A stretch of DNA of 64,000 nucleotides from Homarus americanus (GCF_018991925.1 NW_024725489.1:7299039-7363038), one strand, 5' to 3'; numbered from the stretch's first letter, positions 41,645 through 54,283 are shown. Translations and numbers: made by a program. Notes: generated by a model not told the origin, from the letters alone.

Positions 41645-42648
41645 CTACCACTCTCTATCATCCATGAATCTATCCAGCCTCCCTTTGAAACTTTCCAGCA
41701 TTCCAGCACTTACTACAAAGTTGCTAAGCTTGTTCCACTCGTCCACCACCCTATTTGAAAACCATTTCCTTCCTATCTCCCTCCTAAACCTAAACTTATC
41801 CAACTTGAATCCGTTGTTCCGAGTCCTATCCTGCTCGGATATTATAAGAACTTTATCTATATCACCTTTATTGATTCCTTTCACCCACTTGAATACTTCT
41901 ATAATATCTCCCCGCACTCTTCGTCATACTCGGGAATGCAAGTTTACTTTCTTTAACCTATCCTGATATGGAAGGTTTCTATGTCCCGGAATCATTTTCG
42001 TCATTCTTCGCTGCACCGACTCTAGTGAATTGATATCATTCTATAATAAGGGTACCAGAACTGAACCGCATAATCGAGGTGCGGCCTGACTAGCGCAAGA
42101 TATAGTTGCAATAAGACCTCTGCACTCTTATTACTTACACTTCTAGATATAAAACCCAATACTCTGTTTGCCTTATTTTGAACATTAACGCACTGTTTTC
42201 CAGGCCGTAGGTCCGGGCTTACAAGTACCCCTAGGTCTCTTTCACAAGTCGGCTTCTCTACGTTGATGTTGTTAAGGCTGTATACATTGACAGTATTTGT
42301 TCTTCCAATATTAAGTACGCTGCACTTGCTGGTGTTGAATTTCGTCTGCCATTTTTCAGACCACCCCTGCAGTTTATTTAGATCCTCCTCTAATGCATTT
42401 GCATCCTGCCCTGAATTAATCTGCCGCCCTATTTTGGTGTCATCCACAAACTTGCTTATGTCACTGCTGATCCCAGTATCTAGATCGTTTATGTAGATTA
42501 TGAACAAGAGTGGGCCTAGTACTGACCCCTGGGGAACCCCACTGGTTCCACGACCCCACTCACATTTAACACCATCTATGCTGACCCTCTGCGTTCTATC
42601 GGTGAGCCATGATTTTATCCAATTTAAAACTTTCCCCTCGATACCATG
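41645..42648 (-). pseudogene. CR1-2 reverse transcriptase, C-terminal part
   Basis: Reads GIEGKVLNWIKSWLTDRTQR, TSGVPQGSVLGPLLFIIYIND, then KFVDDTKIG, where the FADD box of CR1-1 is FVDD, a substitution at the active site that should reduce activity. VRPHLDYAVQFW follows. A frame break occurs near 42022 and the last part (RGDIIEVFKWVKGINKGDI, KLSNFVVSAGMLESFKGRLD) lies in a second frame from 41917 to 41645. The 5' side is cut by RepY at KAHG/IEGK. Confidence 0.82.
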
Positions 42649-44504
42649 TACTGCGCACATCATTGTCATTCCTAAAAATCCCATTTAATTCATATTACGC
42701 TATATAACATTCAAATGCACCGCGCTTGTAGAACCTCAGAAAACGGGAAACATTGATAAAGGACAACTCACCTACTCAAGGTTCCTAGACCATGTGTTGT
42801 ATTGTACCCAGGTATAGTTATATCATATTAAGTGTATGTATTCATAGCATTAAGGATCACTCAGGGTATGCATAAGATGAATGTTAAAGTCCAGTTGAGC
42901 CGGACTAGTGTACTGTAAGACTAAGTGTGGATCAGGGTTTGAAGGTCATACTATTTACGTCTGTGAGCGTGTAGCGAACATAACTCCCACAGATATCATA
43001 TGAAAATACATGAGAACAATGATCTGGAAAAAGGATAAATGTATCAGAACTATGTGAGGTGTTGAAAGTGATCCAGAAACTATACTTGAAAGGAAATATC
43101 TTGTATGCGTCGGTATGAATTTAATACACCTCGTATCCTCACGTGACATATACCCACGACAGGTACAGTGATCAGAGAATCTTATGTCTGTGTTCAAATA
43201 GTGCAATGTGTGAGAGGAGGATCCCTCATTACAGTTTTAAGTGAAGTTGATACACCCCCGCCATGAACATTCAGCCTTTGTTTCAAGGCGCGTCATGTAC
43301 CCGCCTCAGATGCCACGTTGATATTATCACCCCATGAATTTACCCAAGAACTAGCAAACCAAGACCTTACCTTAGTGTGTAATTTAGGATTAAAATATGT
43401 GTTTATAAGGCATGAGTGACAATATACCGAAAAGTGTTCAGGTGAGAACCATAAGAAACAAAAGTGAAAATTGAGGATTGGAAACTGTAGGCCTATGTGA
43501 CGAGGAGCGGCGGGGCACTGCCCTCAGTCTTCCTCGTTTTACCGCCACCTCAGGTCAGTGTCCTAGCGGGCTATATCCCGCCCTATAATTAAGGTTGATA
43601 AATAGAAGTTACTACAGTTTAAAGCTTTGCCGGATATATAAGTGTGATAGGAATGTGTTAAGGGGTGGGATAACCGCCCGTCAGGCATTATTTCTGAGTC
43701 TTCCTCGTTCTACCGCCACCTCAGGTTCCATGCTGTCGGAGTACCTTGCCGCCCGGCCGCCATTGTCCCTTTGAGCGTCACAACAAGTGGGGACTACTCC
43801 CCGCTATGCCAATCCACTGTGAACCTGTGGATTTCCAGCGCACCACTCCAAATGAATAGTCACAAATAAGGAGACCGTGAGAAACTCTGCGGTCGTCACT
43901 TGGAGCGACCTATGATACCAGGCGTAGAAATAGTGCTGGTATGTCTCTAGGTGAAGCCCTCGTCTTTACCCACCGAGGGCTGTGTGCGAACGAGGTGCCT
44001 GTTGTGTATACCTAAAAGTCACAAGGAGTCCCATACTTGCAGGTATGGAGTGTAACAGGTGTGTTGAGATGGTGCTACTATGTATGATAACCAACGGTGC
44101 TAGATTCCACACAGGTGGAGCAGTCTGATGTGTTAAGGGATATTGTAAGAAGGAACGACCGAGGTAAGGTGGTCACAGATTGTTATGCCATCAATGTAAG
44201 AGTCTGGTGCCCATCTGGGTAACCACATTTCCGTTGTTCTTCTGAGGAAGGCCAATTCATGTATATGTTTTTTACCAGTATGTTTTATAAGGAATAAATC
44301 AATTAAGACATGTTATGGTTTCACCCTTCTTTACCCTTATCGATCTAGTCAATGGAAAACCTAACCCAATGCCTAGTCCACTCTGCACGCTACCTAACGA
44401 GCTACATGCTGCCCAGAGGGGGTCTGGTGGCAGCGACCCTTAGAAATTAAGATTAGAGTTAAGTTATCCCCTTAGACTTAGTGACCCAAGGATCTGGCAG
44501 TATA
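42649..44504 (+). mobile_element. RepY copy 2: unclassified element with 6-bp target duplication
   Basis: 1856 bp flanked by ACCATG at 42643-42648 and 44505-44510; the interrupted CR1 codons (KAHG|IEGK) show the duplication directly. Ends read TACTGCGCAC... and ...TCTGGCAGTATA. It holds two 30-bp direct repeats (43526-43555 and 43697-43726), a ggaataaatcaa poly(A)-like signal near 44300, and tctggtggcagcgaccc near 44424, which resembles a leucine-tRNA primer site. No protein is encoded. It could be a long LTR plus leader, or a non-autonomous DNA element. Confidence 0.78.
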
Positions 44505-44987
44505 ACCATGAGCCTTAATTTTTCTCAGAAGCCTCTGATGCGGTACTCTGTCAAATGCTTTGCTAAAGTCTAAATAAATAACATCGTAATTTTCGTCATT
44601 ATCTACTACCTCGAAGACTTTCCTAAAAAAGTCAGCAGATTTGTTAGACAAAATTTTTCCTTTGTAAACCCATGTTGAGAATCGTAGATTCATTTGCTTT
44701 TCTCTAAATGCGATCGGACGTTATCTGCTAGAATTGATTCAAGAAATTTCCCCACTACTGATGTCAAACTGATCGGCCGGTAATTTGACGCTGATGCTCT
44801 GTCTCCCTTTTTGAATATGGGTACTACATTTGCCTGTTTCCACAAGTCTGGCACAACTCCGGTGTCTAATGATTTTGTAAATAAGTTTACGAGGGGTCCG
44901 CTAATCTGTTCCCTACACTCTTTCAAGACTCGAGGGAAAATTTCATCCGGCCCTGGGGATTTTGTTTTCTTTAGTTTATTTATCTTC
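44505..44987 (-). pseudogene. CR1-2 reverse transcriptase, N-terminal part
   Basis: Encodes KTKSPGPDEIFPRVLKECREQ, LWKQANVVPIFKKGDRASASN and YRPISLTSVVGKFLESIL, then a frame break; the block DSQHGFTKEKFCLTNLLTFL is in a third frame; then FEVVDNDENYDVIYLDFSKAF and RVPHQRLLRKIKAHG, ending at the RepY insertion. It aligns directly with residues ~73-225 of the CR1-1 frame. Confidence 0.8.
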
Positions 44988-46293
44988 TAATATGAGGTCC
45001 TGTTGCCACCATTTATGAGGGCTGCTTCTGCCACCCTTCATGAGGGCCTGTGTTCCAGTAACAACTCCTTTTACTCTTATATTATCACCATTGGTAGCGT
45101 GACGATAGGAGGCTCGTGGTAGGTGTAATGATAGTATCAAGCAATAGGGAAGAAATAACGGTAAATACTGTAGGTAAATAATATACACAATTATACAAAT
45201 ACAAAGTTTATTTAAACATGAATATGAAATTAGAAGAAAGAATTGGTTTGTACTAACAGACGAAATCTCGTACTAGGCCCTCAGGCACAACATACTCACA
45301 CCATTACTGGGTGGACATATTCACACTTTCAACCCTACTGGGTGGACATACTCAATAGCACAACTAGATAGTCACTTAGCACCATACATACTAGGCAACT
45401 GCCACTACAACACTCAGTCGTCAGGGTGATACTCAAAACAGCCATGGGGTCCAGCCACCATGGAGTACTATCCGAGATCCCAGTGGGTTAATTCCACCAC
45501 ACATCTACCACTCATCCACCAATGATGGGGCTGGTAGTGGTGTGTGGCTTGGTGGTCCAGGGTCTCCTCGTGGACCGGCGTTAGGGCCAGACGGGCCAGC
45601 TATGGGGGCTATAGGTGGTCTGAAGTGTCTGACGGCCGGGTCTCAGAAGGTAACTGATCCTACTGGACCTCGGACATGTCCCCAGACATAGTGGATACAA
45701 CATCCACCTACAGACACGGCCTAGGCTGCGTTGGGACCTGTATGGATGAAGGACGGGCACTTACTAACCGTGACAACAACAACACATTTCAGGGACGTTA
45801 AAGACGTAAATATGACTTTACTCAGAGCATATCAACTACGTTACTGTAACACTTGCACAATCAACTATCAATTGGGTCAAATCAAAGAAGGGCAAATTAC
45901 AACACAGCGTGGAATGGCATACCTGTATGGATGAAGGGACGGCACTTACTAACGGTTAAATGCCGGTGCCCTCACTAAAACCAGACCAGGAGTCCAGCTA
46001 CCCTATTCCGATGAATTTATTTACGGTACCCTCTGACGTTGAAATTGAGACTATGAACTCATTTTCATTCTCTACTATTATCTTCACTAACAATGCTCTG
46101 ACTCAGTCGAAAGCAAAATTAAATTGATTACAAAGGAATGGATGGCAACAGGTCCCAGCCAGCGTCTGCTCTATAGACAAAGGCGGGAAACAGAGAAAAC
46201 GGGGGACGTTTCCACTGGGGGACTCGGAAGGTTTTGTGGACGTTTGAGCGTAATATGAATCCTTAAGGTTTTCAGGTTAGCTCTTATCATGAC
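44988..46293 (-). mobile_element. RepX copy C, inserted in CR1-2
   Basis: Third RepX copy, with more small deletions than A and B. It interrupts CR1-2 just before KINKLKKTKSPGPDE. The left end carries a duplicated module (gccaccatttatgagggc / gccacccttcatgagggc). The right end is near atcatgac at 46293. No clear target duplication. Confidence 0.68.
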
Positions 46294-46901
46294 CATTACA
46301 TTAAGAACTTCTTTTCTGATAGTGATATTCTTTAATTTCTCTTCTTCCTTTCCCTTAAATATCAGTTCCACCTCTGGAATTTCATTGCGAATTTCCTCTG
46401 TGAAAACTGATAAGAAGTACCAATGCTTTGCTTATTTCTTTACTGCCATTTATCACTTCTCCCTTCCCTGACGTTAAAGGCCCAACTTTGTCCTTGACCT
46501 TTGTTCTATATACCTGAGATCCCTTGGGATTCGCCTTGGATTCTCTTGCTATTTTGATTTCATAGTCTCTCTTGCTTTCCTTACATTTTTCTTAACATTC
46601 CTAGATAGTTCATTATACCTATTTCTGAGCTGCTCCTCCCTCCCTTTACTTTATATATTCCTTTCTTCATTCCTATGTCATGTTTAAGTTCTCTGGTCAT
46701 CCACCTTGGCTCATTCTTATTTGACCTAATTTTTCTGTATGGTATATTTTGTTCTTGTGCTTTATGTAGTATACTAGTGAATATATTATAGTCATGATCA
46801 ATTGTTGTGTCATGATCAATTGTTGTGTCATCTATGACCTCACCCCTTCCTACTGGTGACTGACGTGACTGTTCCCAGGTGACCTCACCTAGGTCTGCAC
46901 T
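46294..46901 (-). pseudogene. CR1-2 linker region between endonuclease and RT
   Basis: The minus-strand frame from 46907 reads YNIFTSILHKAQEQNIPYRKIR and EPRWMTRELKHDIGMKKGIY, the conserved linker downstream of CR1 endonuclease, then breaks; later pieces (FKGKEEEKLKNITI, ~46330) lead into the RepX junction. A 20-bp tandem duplication (atgatcaattgttgtgtc at about 46793 and 46812) is visible. Confidence 0.72.
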
Positions 46902-46923
46902 GTTCATGGTGAGAGAGGGTTAG

Positions 46924-48241
46924 AGAGTCTGCACTCTCTGGATCCACCATACATAGATAAAATGCTAGTGACAGGGGGAAGGAGGTTCAGGGGAAGGATA
47001 AAGGTAGGATTGAAGTGAATTTTAGGAGGAGAGAATAGGTGCAGTGGCTAAACACCGCTTGCGTGAAGGAGTATAAGTTGGAGGCAGCAGCAACTCGCCC
47101 GGACGGGGCCAGGAGGCGGCAGGACAGAGTCAGGCTAGCGTCAGGTCAAGCGTAAGGTGTGTGTTGGGTTGGGCCATGGATTCTCAGTGCTTGGTCTGCT
47201 TGATTGTGTGTGTTGTTTTCTTGTGTGGAGGAAATGTCTTGGTCTTCTTCTTAGCTTGATGTAGATTTTCTTCTAACTCTCCTCCTCTTCTTGCTCTCTT
47301 GAAGTGTACATTCTTTCGTGTTTGGGTCTTGTTGTTCGTCTTCCTCGTGTCTTATGTCCTCATAGGTGTGGAAGAAGTCGGAGACGGTGAGGTTGACCAC
47401 GTGGGCTTCAGCTCCACGGGCCTCGTGGTGTTCTTGATTCTGTGTGGTGGGTGTCTTTTCTTGAGTTTTCTTTTCTTGCATTTTCTTTTCTTGGTTTTTC
47501 TTTTCTGCTGATTTTTTCTTGTCTTGGGAGCGTACAGCAAGGAGGGCCTCTTTGTAGCTCAGTTTCTTGTCGAGTCGAGCCTTGGCTATCCTACATTCCT
47601 CCTTCCTTTTCGGGCAGGTCCGATCGGCGGAGGAATGTGGGCCACCACAGGCAGCGCATTTTTTTTACTGTGTTGGGGCAGACCGTGTAGCGGTGTCCGG
47701 GGCTGCCGCACAGGGAGCAGGTGTCCTCCTGCGCCTCACCCTTGTTGACAGTGTGTCCGTAGTGCTGGCATTTGTAACAGCGTTTCGGTCTGCAGTAGGG
47801 CTTGACTGGCACAGTTACCCACGCCAGTTGAGCCTCCTTGGGTAAGGTTGTATGGTGTCCGATGAGGGCAGTGGTGTCGGACAGCTTCTTCACAACTTGG
47901 AGTTGCCCCTTGAGGAGCTCACTCAGCTCTGCTTGGTCCACGTGGGCAATTTCGGCGTGGGAGATTACTCCCAGCTTCAGGTTGTCCCACTTGTAGGCAA
48001 TCATTTTAAATGGAATGCCGTTGATGTCTGGGATCTCCGCGAGCTGTACGGGCATACCCTTCTCGGCGAAGGTGATCTTGATGTCACCATGGAGCTTCAG
48101 TCGTTCCACCTTGGTGACCCCCATGATCTCATTAGTTTCAAAGAACTTCTTGAGAACTAGGAGGTTTAATTTCTTCGGGCAGGTCGGCGTATCCAGACGT
48201 ATCACGCCACGTATCAAACTCGTAACCGTTCATGGTGAGAG
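46924..48241 (-). pseudogene. LINE-B ORF1 copy a (tandem duplicate) and spacer
   Basis: Matches ORF1 copy b closely. Main frame 48217-47591: PTCPKKLNLLVLKKFFETNE, HGDIKITFAEKGMPVQL, AWVTVPVKPYCRPKRCYKCQ, second knuckle CSLCGSPGHRYTVC. The first knuckle has lost its last Cys (Gly). A T-run near 47650 shifts the frame; the C-terminal part (AEAHVVNLTVSDFFHTYEDIR, RRRVRRKSTSS) lies at 47481-47251. The spacer (about 47250-46945) then leads to tatggtggatccag and the start of copy b. Confidence 0.78.
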
Positions 48242-48595
48242 AGGGTTAGAGAGTCTCCGGATCCACCCCAGCCGGTCCCATATTTGTATGATTCTGCAGC
48301 ATCAGGAATCGAGACGCGCATAGCGCGAGAGCCAATCACGGGGCAGAACGCGAAAGGTGTGAAACTCTCTGATCCTGAGCTTGAGGTGGAAGGTCAAGAC
48401 TAGGTCGGCGATCGGACCCCTACGTCCGTGCTGTAGTGGATTTCTCCCCTGCAAACGCTGTTTGTCGCTGAGTAGCCGACCCCGCGAATTCCCCAGTGTA
48501 TGCCTCGTGGTCTGGGTCAACCAGCGCCGCCATACATCACGGAGGTCAACTACTAAGCCACGCCTACCCCCGCTATTTAAGACCTGACATACACA
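48242..48595 (-). other. probable LINE-B 5'UTR
   Basis: GC-rich sequence directly upstream of ORF1 copy a on the minus strand. It contains ggggtggatccggag next to the ctctctaaccctc segment that precedes both ORF1 copies. The upstream limit is a guess, placed where base composition drops. Confidence 0.4.
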
Positions 48596-49757
<1,162 letters not shown>

Positions 49758-49929
49758 TTAATGAATCATTTAGGATATAAATAATGCCTATGATGCTTAT
49801 ATTCTTGTATCATGTGAACTACTAAGAATTTTTCATTCTGGAACTCTACGAAAATAATTTGTATATATTTTCATTCTAATGTTTTATTTTTAGTTAATGA
49901 TTGCATGTATAGATAAATATAATGTAATA

Positions 49930-50081
49930 TAGAGCGGGAGAGAGCGGCAGGTTTAGCTTCATTAAAGTGTCTGCCACGTCTAGCAGTTGTTGTCATACAG
50001 GCAGCCAGTACGGGCGTGTGTGCCACCATCCCTGCCACACCAGCTTATTATACCACACCAGCTGCAGCCTCTGTTAAAATG
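49930..50081 (+). other. probable sec13 exon 1 (5'UTR and initiator ATG)
   Basis: Sec13 proteins generally start MVSVI. Exon 2 begins with GTG TCG GTG ATC, so an ATG at the end of an upstream exon in phase 0 is required. Here ttaaaATG is followed at once by gtaaaa, a plausible splice donor, so exon 1 would encode only Met (50079-50081). The sequence from about 49930 is less AT-rich than its surroundings and could be the 5'UTR; the transcription start is not determined. Another ATG exon cannot be excluded. Confidence 0.5.
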
Positions 50082-50847
50082 GTAAAATAATAACTGAATA
50101 TCAAATGATATAATCCTAATAATATTTAACAAGAGCTCTCAGCCTTGGTAAACTTGAGATCTAACTGCAAATTTAATTTCACATTTGATGAGTTAAGACG
50201 TCTGACTCCTGTGACACATATTGTGACCCCATACTGGTGTAGCCATGGTGCTGCTCAGGCCACACAGGTTACATTCTTCATGCTACACACAACACAACTG
50301 TGGTGGTCCAGTAAGAGGCGTGTTGGTATTGCTACATATTTATCCCATCACTGAAACTCCTGTATTGTGAGGTTAAGTTCATCACCTGATAAACTGACCT
50401 ACGACCTCGACTGATAACTTACTTATAAATTATATAAGGTTTAGGATATGGCAAAATAAGATTTAGGTAATCTAATGTTTACTTAGTTCAAAATGAAGTC
50501 AGTATAGGGAGAAGACGATAATGGTCGTTGTCATAACTAGATGTGATTACCTGACTGCTTGGTGTCCTGGTGGTCATTAAGCACATTTGGACTTTCATAG
50601 TTCAGGTTTCTGATAATCAGTAACAATAATCTTTTGCCACGAGTCATGGGATGACATTTTTTCCTCTTGGTAATATTTAAGGACAAGGTTAGGTTATCCA
50701 GCCTCCTAACATACTAACGAAAAATCTCTCTAGAAGAAAACTGCAATACTTAATAACCACAGCATTTCCTTGGCACCATATTGAGGAAATTCCTCCATAG
50801 ATAACTTTCTTACCTTGAGAAAACGACAAAAGTACACGGGGGAGTAA

Positions 50848-50877
50848 AGTACAGTACTGTACAGTACAGTACAGTAC
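50848..50877. repeat. GTAC-rich palindromic repeat
   Basis: The tract tacagtactgtacagtacag repeats a self-complementary word (AGTACT/GTAC), so either strand can form hairpins. Confidence 0.7.
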
Positions 50878-51195
50878 TATCAATTTTATGACGTGGACGG
50901 CTGTAACCTAACCTAATGATCATTAGTCAGTTACTGTGTTTCTTGTAAGTTCACACTGGTCTTTTCTTCACTATATATACATTATCTATTTTCATTATTA
51001 TTTTAGTTATGTACAACCATCTCATTCGGGGATTTTGGCATTTGCAGTCTATAGATCTAACTATTCTATGACTGGTAAATTTGCAGTTTCAGCCACAACT
51101 ACTGTTCGACCACAATTTTTTGTTTTTCCCATGGTATTTGGTGTGATTCATTCGAATTTGACCTTCATTTCCTTTTGGAAATGAGTTGTTTTGGA

Positions 51196-51268
51196 ATTAA
51201 CCCCCTCCCCCCCCTCCTGCAACCTGACTTAACCCCCTCCCCCCCCCTCCTGCAACCTGACTTAACCA
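51196..51268. repeat. C-rich ~35-bp tandem duplication
   Basis: The unit ttaaccccctcccccccct followed by cctgcaacctgac occurs twice in a row, then cctaacctaac-like sequence follows. Confidence 0.8.
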
Positions 51269-51605
51269 ACCAAATAAACCTACCTAACCTAACTTCCTAG
51301 CCATTCCTGCAGTATTAAACAAAGTAATTATTTTGATATCTGGTACCACTGAAAGCAACTTTGTTGACGCACCATGGTGCAATTTAAATTTTTTTGTGGA
51401 TGTGAGAGTACACTACAGTATGGCTCAGAACGAACGGGTCAGCTGTAAACAAACAGACAACTTACTGTGACTGGAGATTTACATTACTTTCTCAGTTAGT
51501 ATATATTTGTGACACAAGTAGTATTAGAAAAAGTTGTTCTTATTGAGAAGATGTAACTTATGGTAAACACAAAATTGCTCTTGAGTTCTGGCTGAAACTG
51601 TAATA

Positions 51606-53029
51606 CAGGTTGTACCTCTCTAGTCCGGCATTCTGTGGTCCGGAAACTCCCATGGTCCGGAACGATTTTAGTTTGTCCAATAGGTAGATAGGCAGTTTTT
51701 TTTTTTTTTTTTTATCTGAATTATTATTATTATTACAGGAGTATTAAATTTTTGCCCCTCAGGCCCCAATGTGGGTCAGTGACCTATGCCCGGGTGGGCT
51801 AATCCCCATAAAGAAAAACAACAACAAAGCCACGGGAAATTAAGGTTTGTTTACATCCGGCAGTTCGGCTGCTCTCTCTGATGTCTATACAGAGTACAAC
51901 ATTTAACCCTTCAATATATATGAGCAGTAAATAAGTGTTGCTTTCATATTCTTATGTAGAGTAATGACGATATGTTTTCACATGTGCGCACTTACATACG
52001 CGCACTCACTTTTTTTTTTTACCATTAATGGTTAGCTACTTATATTGTTCCATTTATTAACATTAAATAACGTTACAGGTACTTCAAACAACCATATTAA
52101 TTTTTTTACATTAATTTTACTACAGCTACAATCAGGGTCTTATTTTCTTCAGTTTTATATGTAGAACCAGCTGGCAGCCGTCTCGTCTCATCGTGTGTTT
52201 TCATATTCCACGTATTATTAATAGATTGTATTGTTAATTTTGCACACACAAACATTAATTCAATAAAAACAAATTCAGAAACATTAATTCAAATATATAT
52301 GAACAATAAATAAGTGTTGCTTTCATATTCTTATGTAAAGTAATGACGATATGTTTTCACGTGTGCGCACTTACATACGCGATCTCTCTTTTTTCTTTAC
52401 CATTATCGTTAGCTACTTCTATTGTTCCATTTATTAACATTAAATAACATTACTTAAAACAACCATATTAATTTTACTACAGCTACAACCAAGGTCTTGT
52501 TTTCTTCAGTTTTTTTATGTAGAACCAGTCAGTCACTGGTTTTGTAATCAACGAAAACAACGCTGTGTCATTTCCTCGTGTGTGTTAATATTCTACGTAT
52601 TATTAATGAATTGTATTGCTCATTTTGCACACATAAACATTAATTCAATAAAAAAGACATTCAGTAATAAACAATAATGAATCTTTTGTACATAAGAGAA
52701 ATGACGCTGTTTACACGATTATGCACGTCGTCTGCACGTTGGCGGGCCGTTCAAACCCGTCGAAATTCAAGTTTCCGCCGTCAAAATTTTTATTTATTTT
52801 TGTGTGTGTTCCAATAAAATACGTTGAATTAAAAACTCGCGAAATTTGAGAAGCTACTATATGACATTTAACCCTTCAATATGTTTTTAAAGAGACCATG
52901 ATGCAGAGAACGTGGTGCTAGTGCTTCTAAGCATAAGCACAAGTCACTATCTATCCAGGAAAAGGGTGAATTTCCATGGTCCGGCCCCGGTCAGGTCCCG
53001 AGGTTGCCGGACTAGAGAGGTACAACCTG
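51606..53029. mobile_element. TIR element with TA target duplication (pogo/mariner-type, non-autonomous)
   Basis: Starts CAGGTTGTACCTCTCTAGTC and ends with the exact inverse (GACTAGAGAGGTACAACCTG), flanked by TA on both sides (51604-51605 and 53030-53031). TA duplication and CAG-type ends fit the Tc1/mariner-pogo group. No transposase frame remains. Inside, a segment of ~380 bp is duplicated in tandem (starting about 51912 and 52291). Confidence 0.85.
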
Positions 53030-54109
53030 TAATACCCTCTTTTCTTCTGACACTTTGTAAATGTAAAAAAACCGAGATATTGGATGTATATTTTATTCCT
53101 GTTATTATAATGTATGGGAGCACCTGTCACCACCACTTTTGCAAGATTTGTGTGTGTTTGTATCTTGGTCCCTCCACCAGGCATGCTCTTTGTAAGGGAG
53201 GGGGTCGTGGTATGATATGACAGTGACCTATTAACCAATGACTGTACACCTGCTCTTTTTTATAGCCAATGACCACTGATTTATTGTTTTCTGCTCAGTA
53301 AGTTTGCAACCTACCCACTCGATCCGATCAGACGCTCACGTCCACAAAAAATGTATAATTACTCCATGATGCTTCAACAAAGTTGTTTTCATTGGTACTA
53401 GAAATCAAAATTAGTATTTTCTCTTTAATATTGTAGAGGGTTAGCCCCCATGGCTAAGAAGTTAGGTAGGCATCATTGGTTGGTTGGTTGGTTAAGTCAG
53501 GTTCTATTAGGTTCATTATTGTACACTTGTGACGGAAGTGTATGGAATGAAAGTTAGTCAGAATGATGAGATATATCTATTGCATGTGTTAATAATACCA
53601 GATTCCATGGTTGTACGAAACAAAAATTTTACCCTATTTTCAGTTAATATTGACAACTGACCTGCCAGTGCATTTTTTGTTTTGGTGTTTATTCTTTACT
53701 GTATTTTCAAAAGTGAGTACTGATTTGATGATCATGTGCAAATGCATCGTTGGGTAGATATTTAGGCACCTAAAGTGCTCACTACTTTGTCTTCTCGGCG
53801 GTAATGCTGCGGTTTTATGTTAAGTTTAGGATTGGGTTAGGTTAAAAAAGAACATCTGCAAAAACTATGACACTCTCCTCTATAAAACGATTTTATGTTA
53901 AGGTTAAGTTAGGTTGGGTTTAAAAAAACTTGCACAAACTACAACAGTGTCCTCTATAAAACAGTGAAAATGTGATGTTTTTATAATCGTTTACTATCCT
54001 AATCGCTGGCGGATCAGTTGTCAATAATTACCCTATTTTCTATATTTTACAGAACTGTTTTGCATAATACTGCACAGGAGCCAAAACATGAAAATTTAAT
54101 ATTTTTCAG

Positions 54110-54283
54110 GTGTCGGTGATCAGTAACGTTGAGACTGGTCATGATGACATGATCCATGATGCACAGATGGACTACTTTGGTACAAGACTGGCAACATGTT
54201 CCTCAGATCGCTCCATCAAGATCTTTGAGGTGAAGGGGTCCTCACAGACTCTAATAGCTGACCTCAGGGAGCATGAAGGACCA
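54110..54283 (+). CDS. sec13: sec13 exon 2 (WD40 protein, COPII coat and nuclear pore)
   Basis: 58 codons in phase 0 between an acceptor (tatttttcag, ending 54109) and a consensus donor (gtgagt at 54284). The peptide has [32 protein letters not shown] and [11 protein letters not shown], which I recognise as the first WD40 blade of Sec13. The family is a six-bladed propeller that pairs with Sec31 in COPII vesicle coats and sits in the Nup107-160 complex; the exon ends at the GP before the conserved VWQVAW. By the family numbering this is residues 2-59. No further exon was found to 64000, so intron 2 is at least 9.7 kb. This is the one well-supported host gene of the window. Confidence 0.93.

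Larger units (their letters stand above)
41565..46901 (-). mobile_element. CR1-2 LINE inserted in LINE-B with 22-bp target duplication
   Basis: The 22 bp at 41543-41564 (gttcatggtgagagaggg plus ttag) are repeated exactly at 46902-46923. Between them lies a 5'-truncated CR1 whose 3' end carries the agaacataagaaca tail (41565 on). Three CR1 segments remain: 46901-46294 (linker after endonuclease), 44987-44505 (RT start) and 42648-41565 (rest of RT). They are separated by RepX copy C and RepY copy 2. Confidence 0.9.
38065..48595 (-). mobile_element. LINE-B, I-group LINE with duplicated ORF1, split by CR1-2
   Basis: On the minus strand: probable 5'UTR (48595-48242), ORF1 copy a (48217-47251), spacer, start of ORF1 region copy b (46923-46902), CR1-2 insertion, rest of copy b (41564-40566), spacer, RT C-terminal half, RNase H, 3'UTR with hairpins, CAA tail (about 38070). 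Endonuclease and the N-terminal half of RT are absent. The spacer-to-RT junction (cattttat...tatggtggatccag) is the same after both ORF1 copies. Confidence 0.8.
50082..54109 (+). other. probable sec13 intron 1
   Basis: From gtaaaa at 50082 to ttttttcag ending 54109. No exon-like segments inside. It contains a GTAC-rich palindromic tract, a C-rich tandem duplication, a TIR element at 51606-53029, and otherwise nothing recognised (including 53032-54109). Confidence 0.5.
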
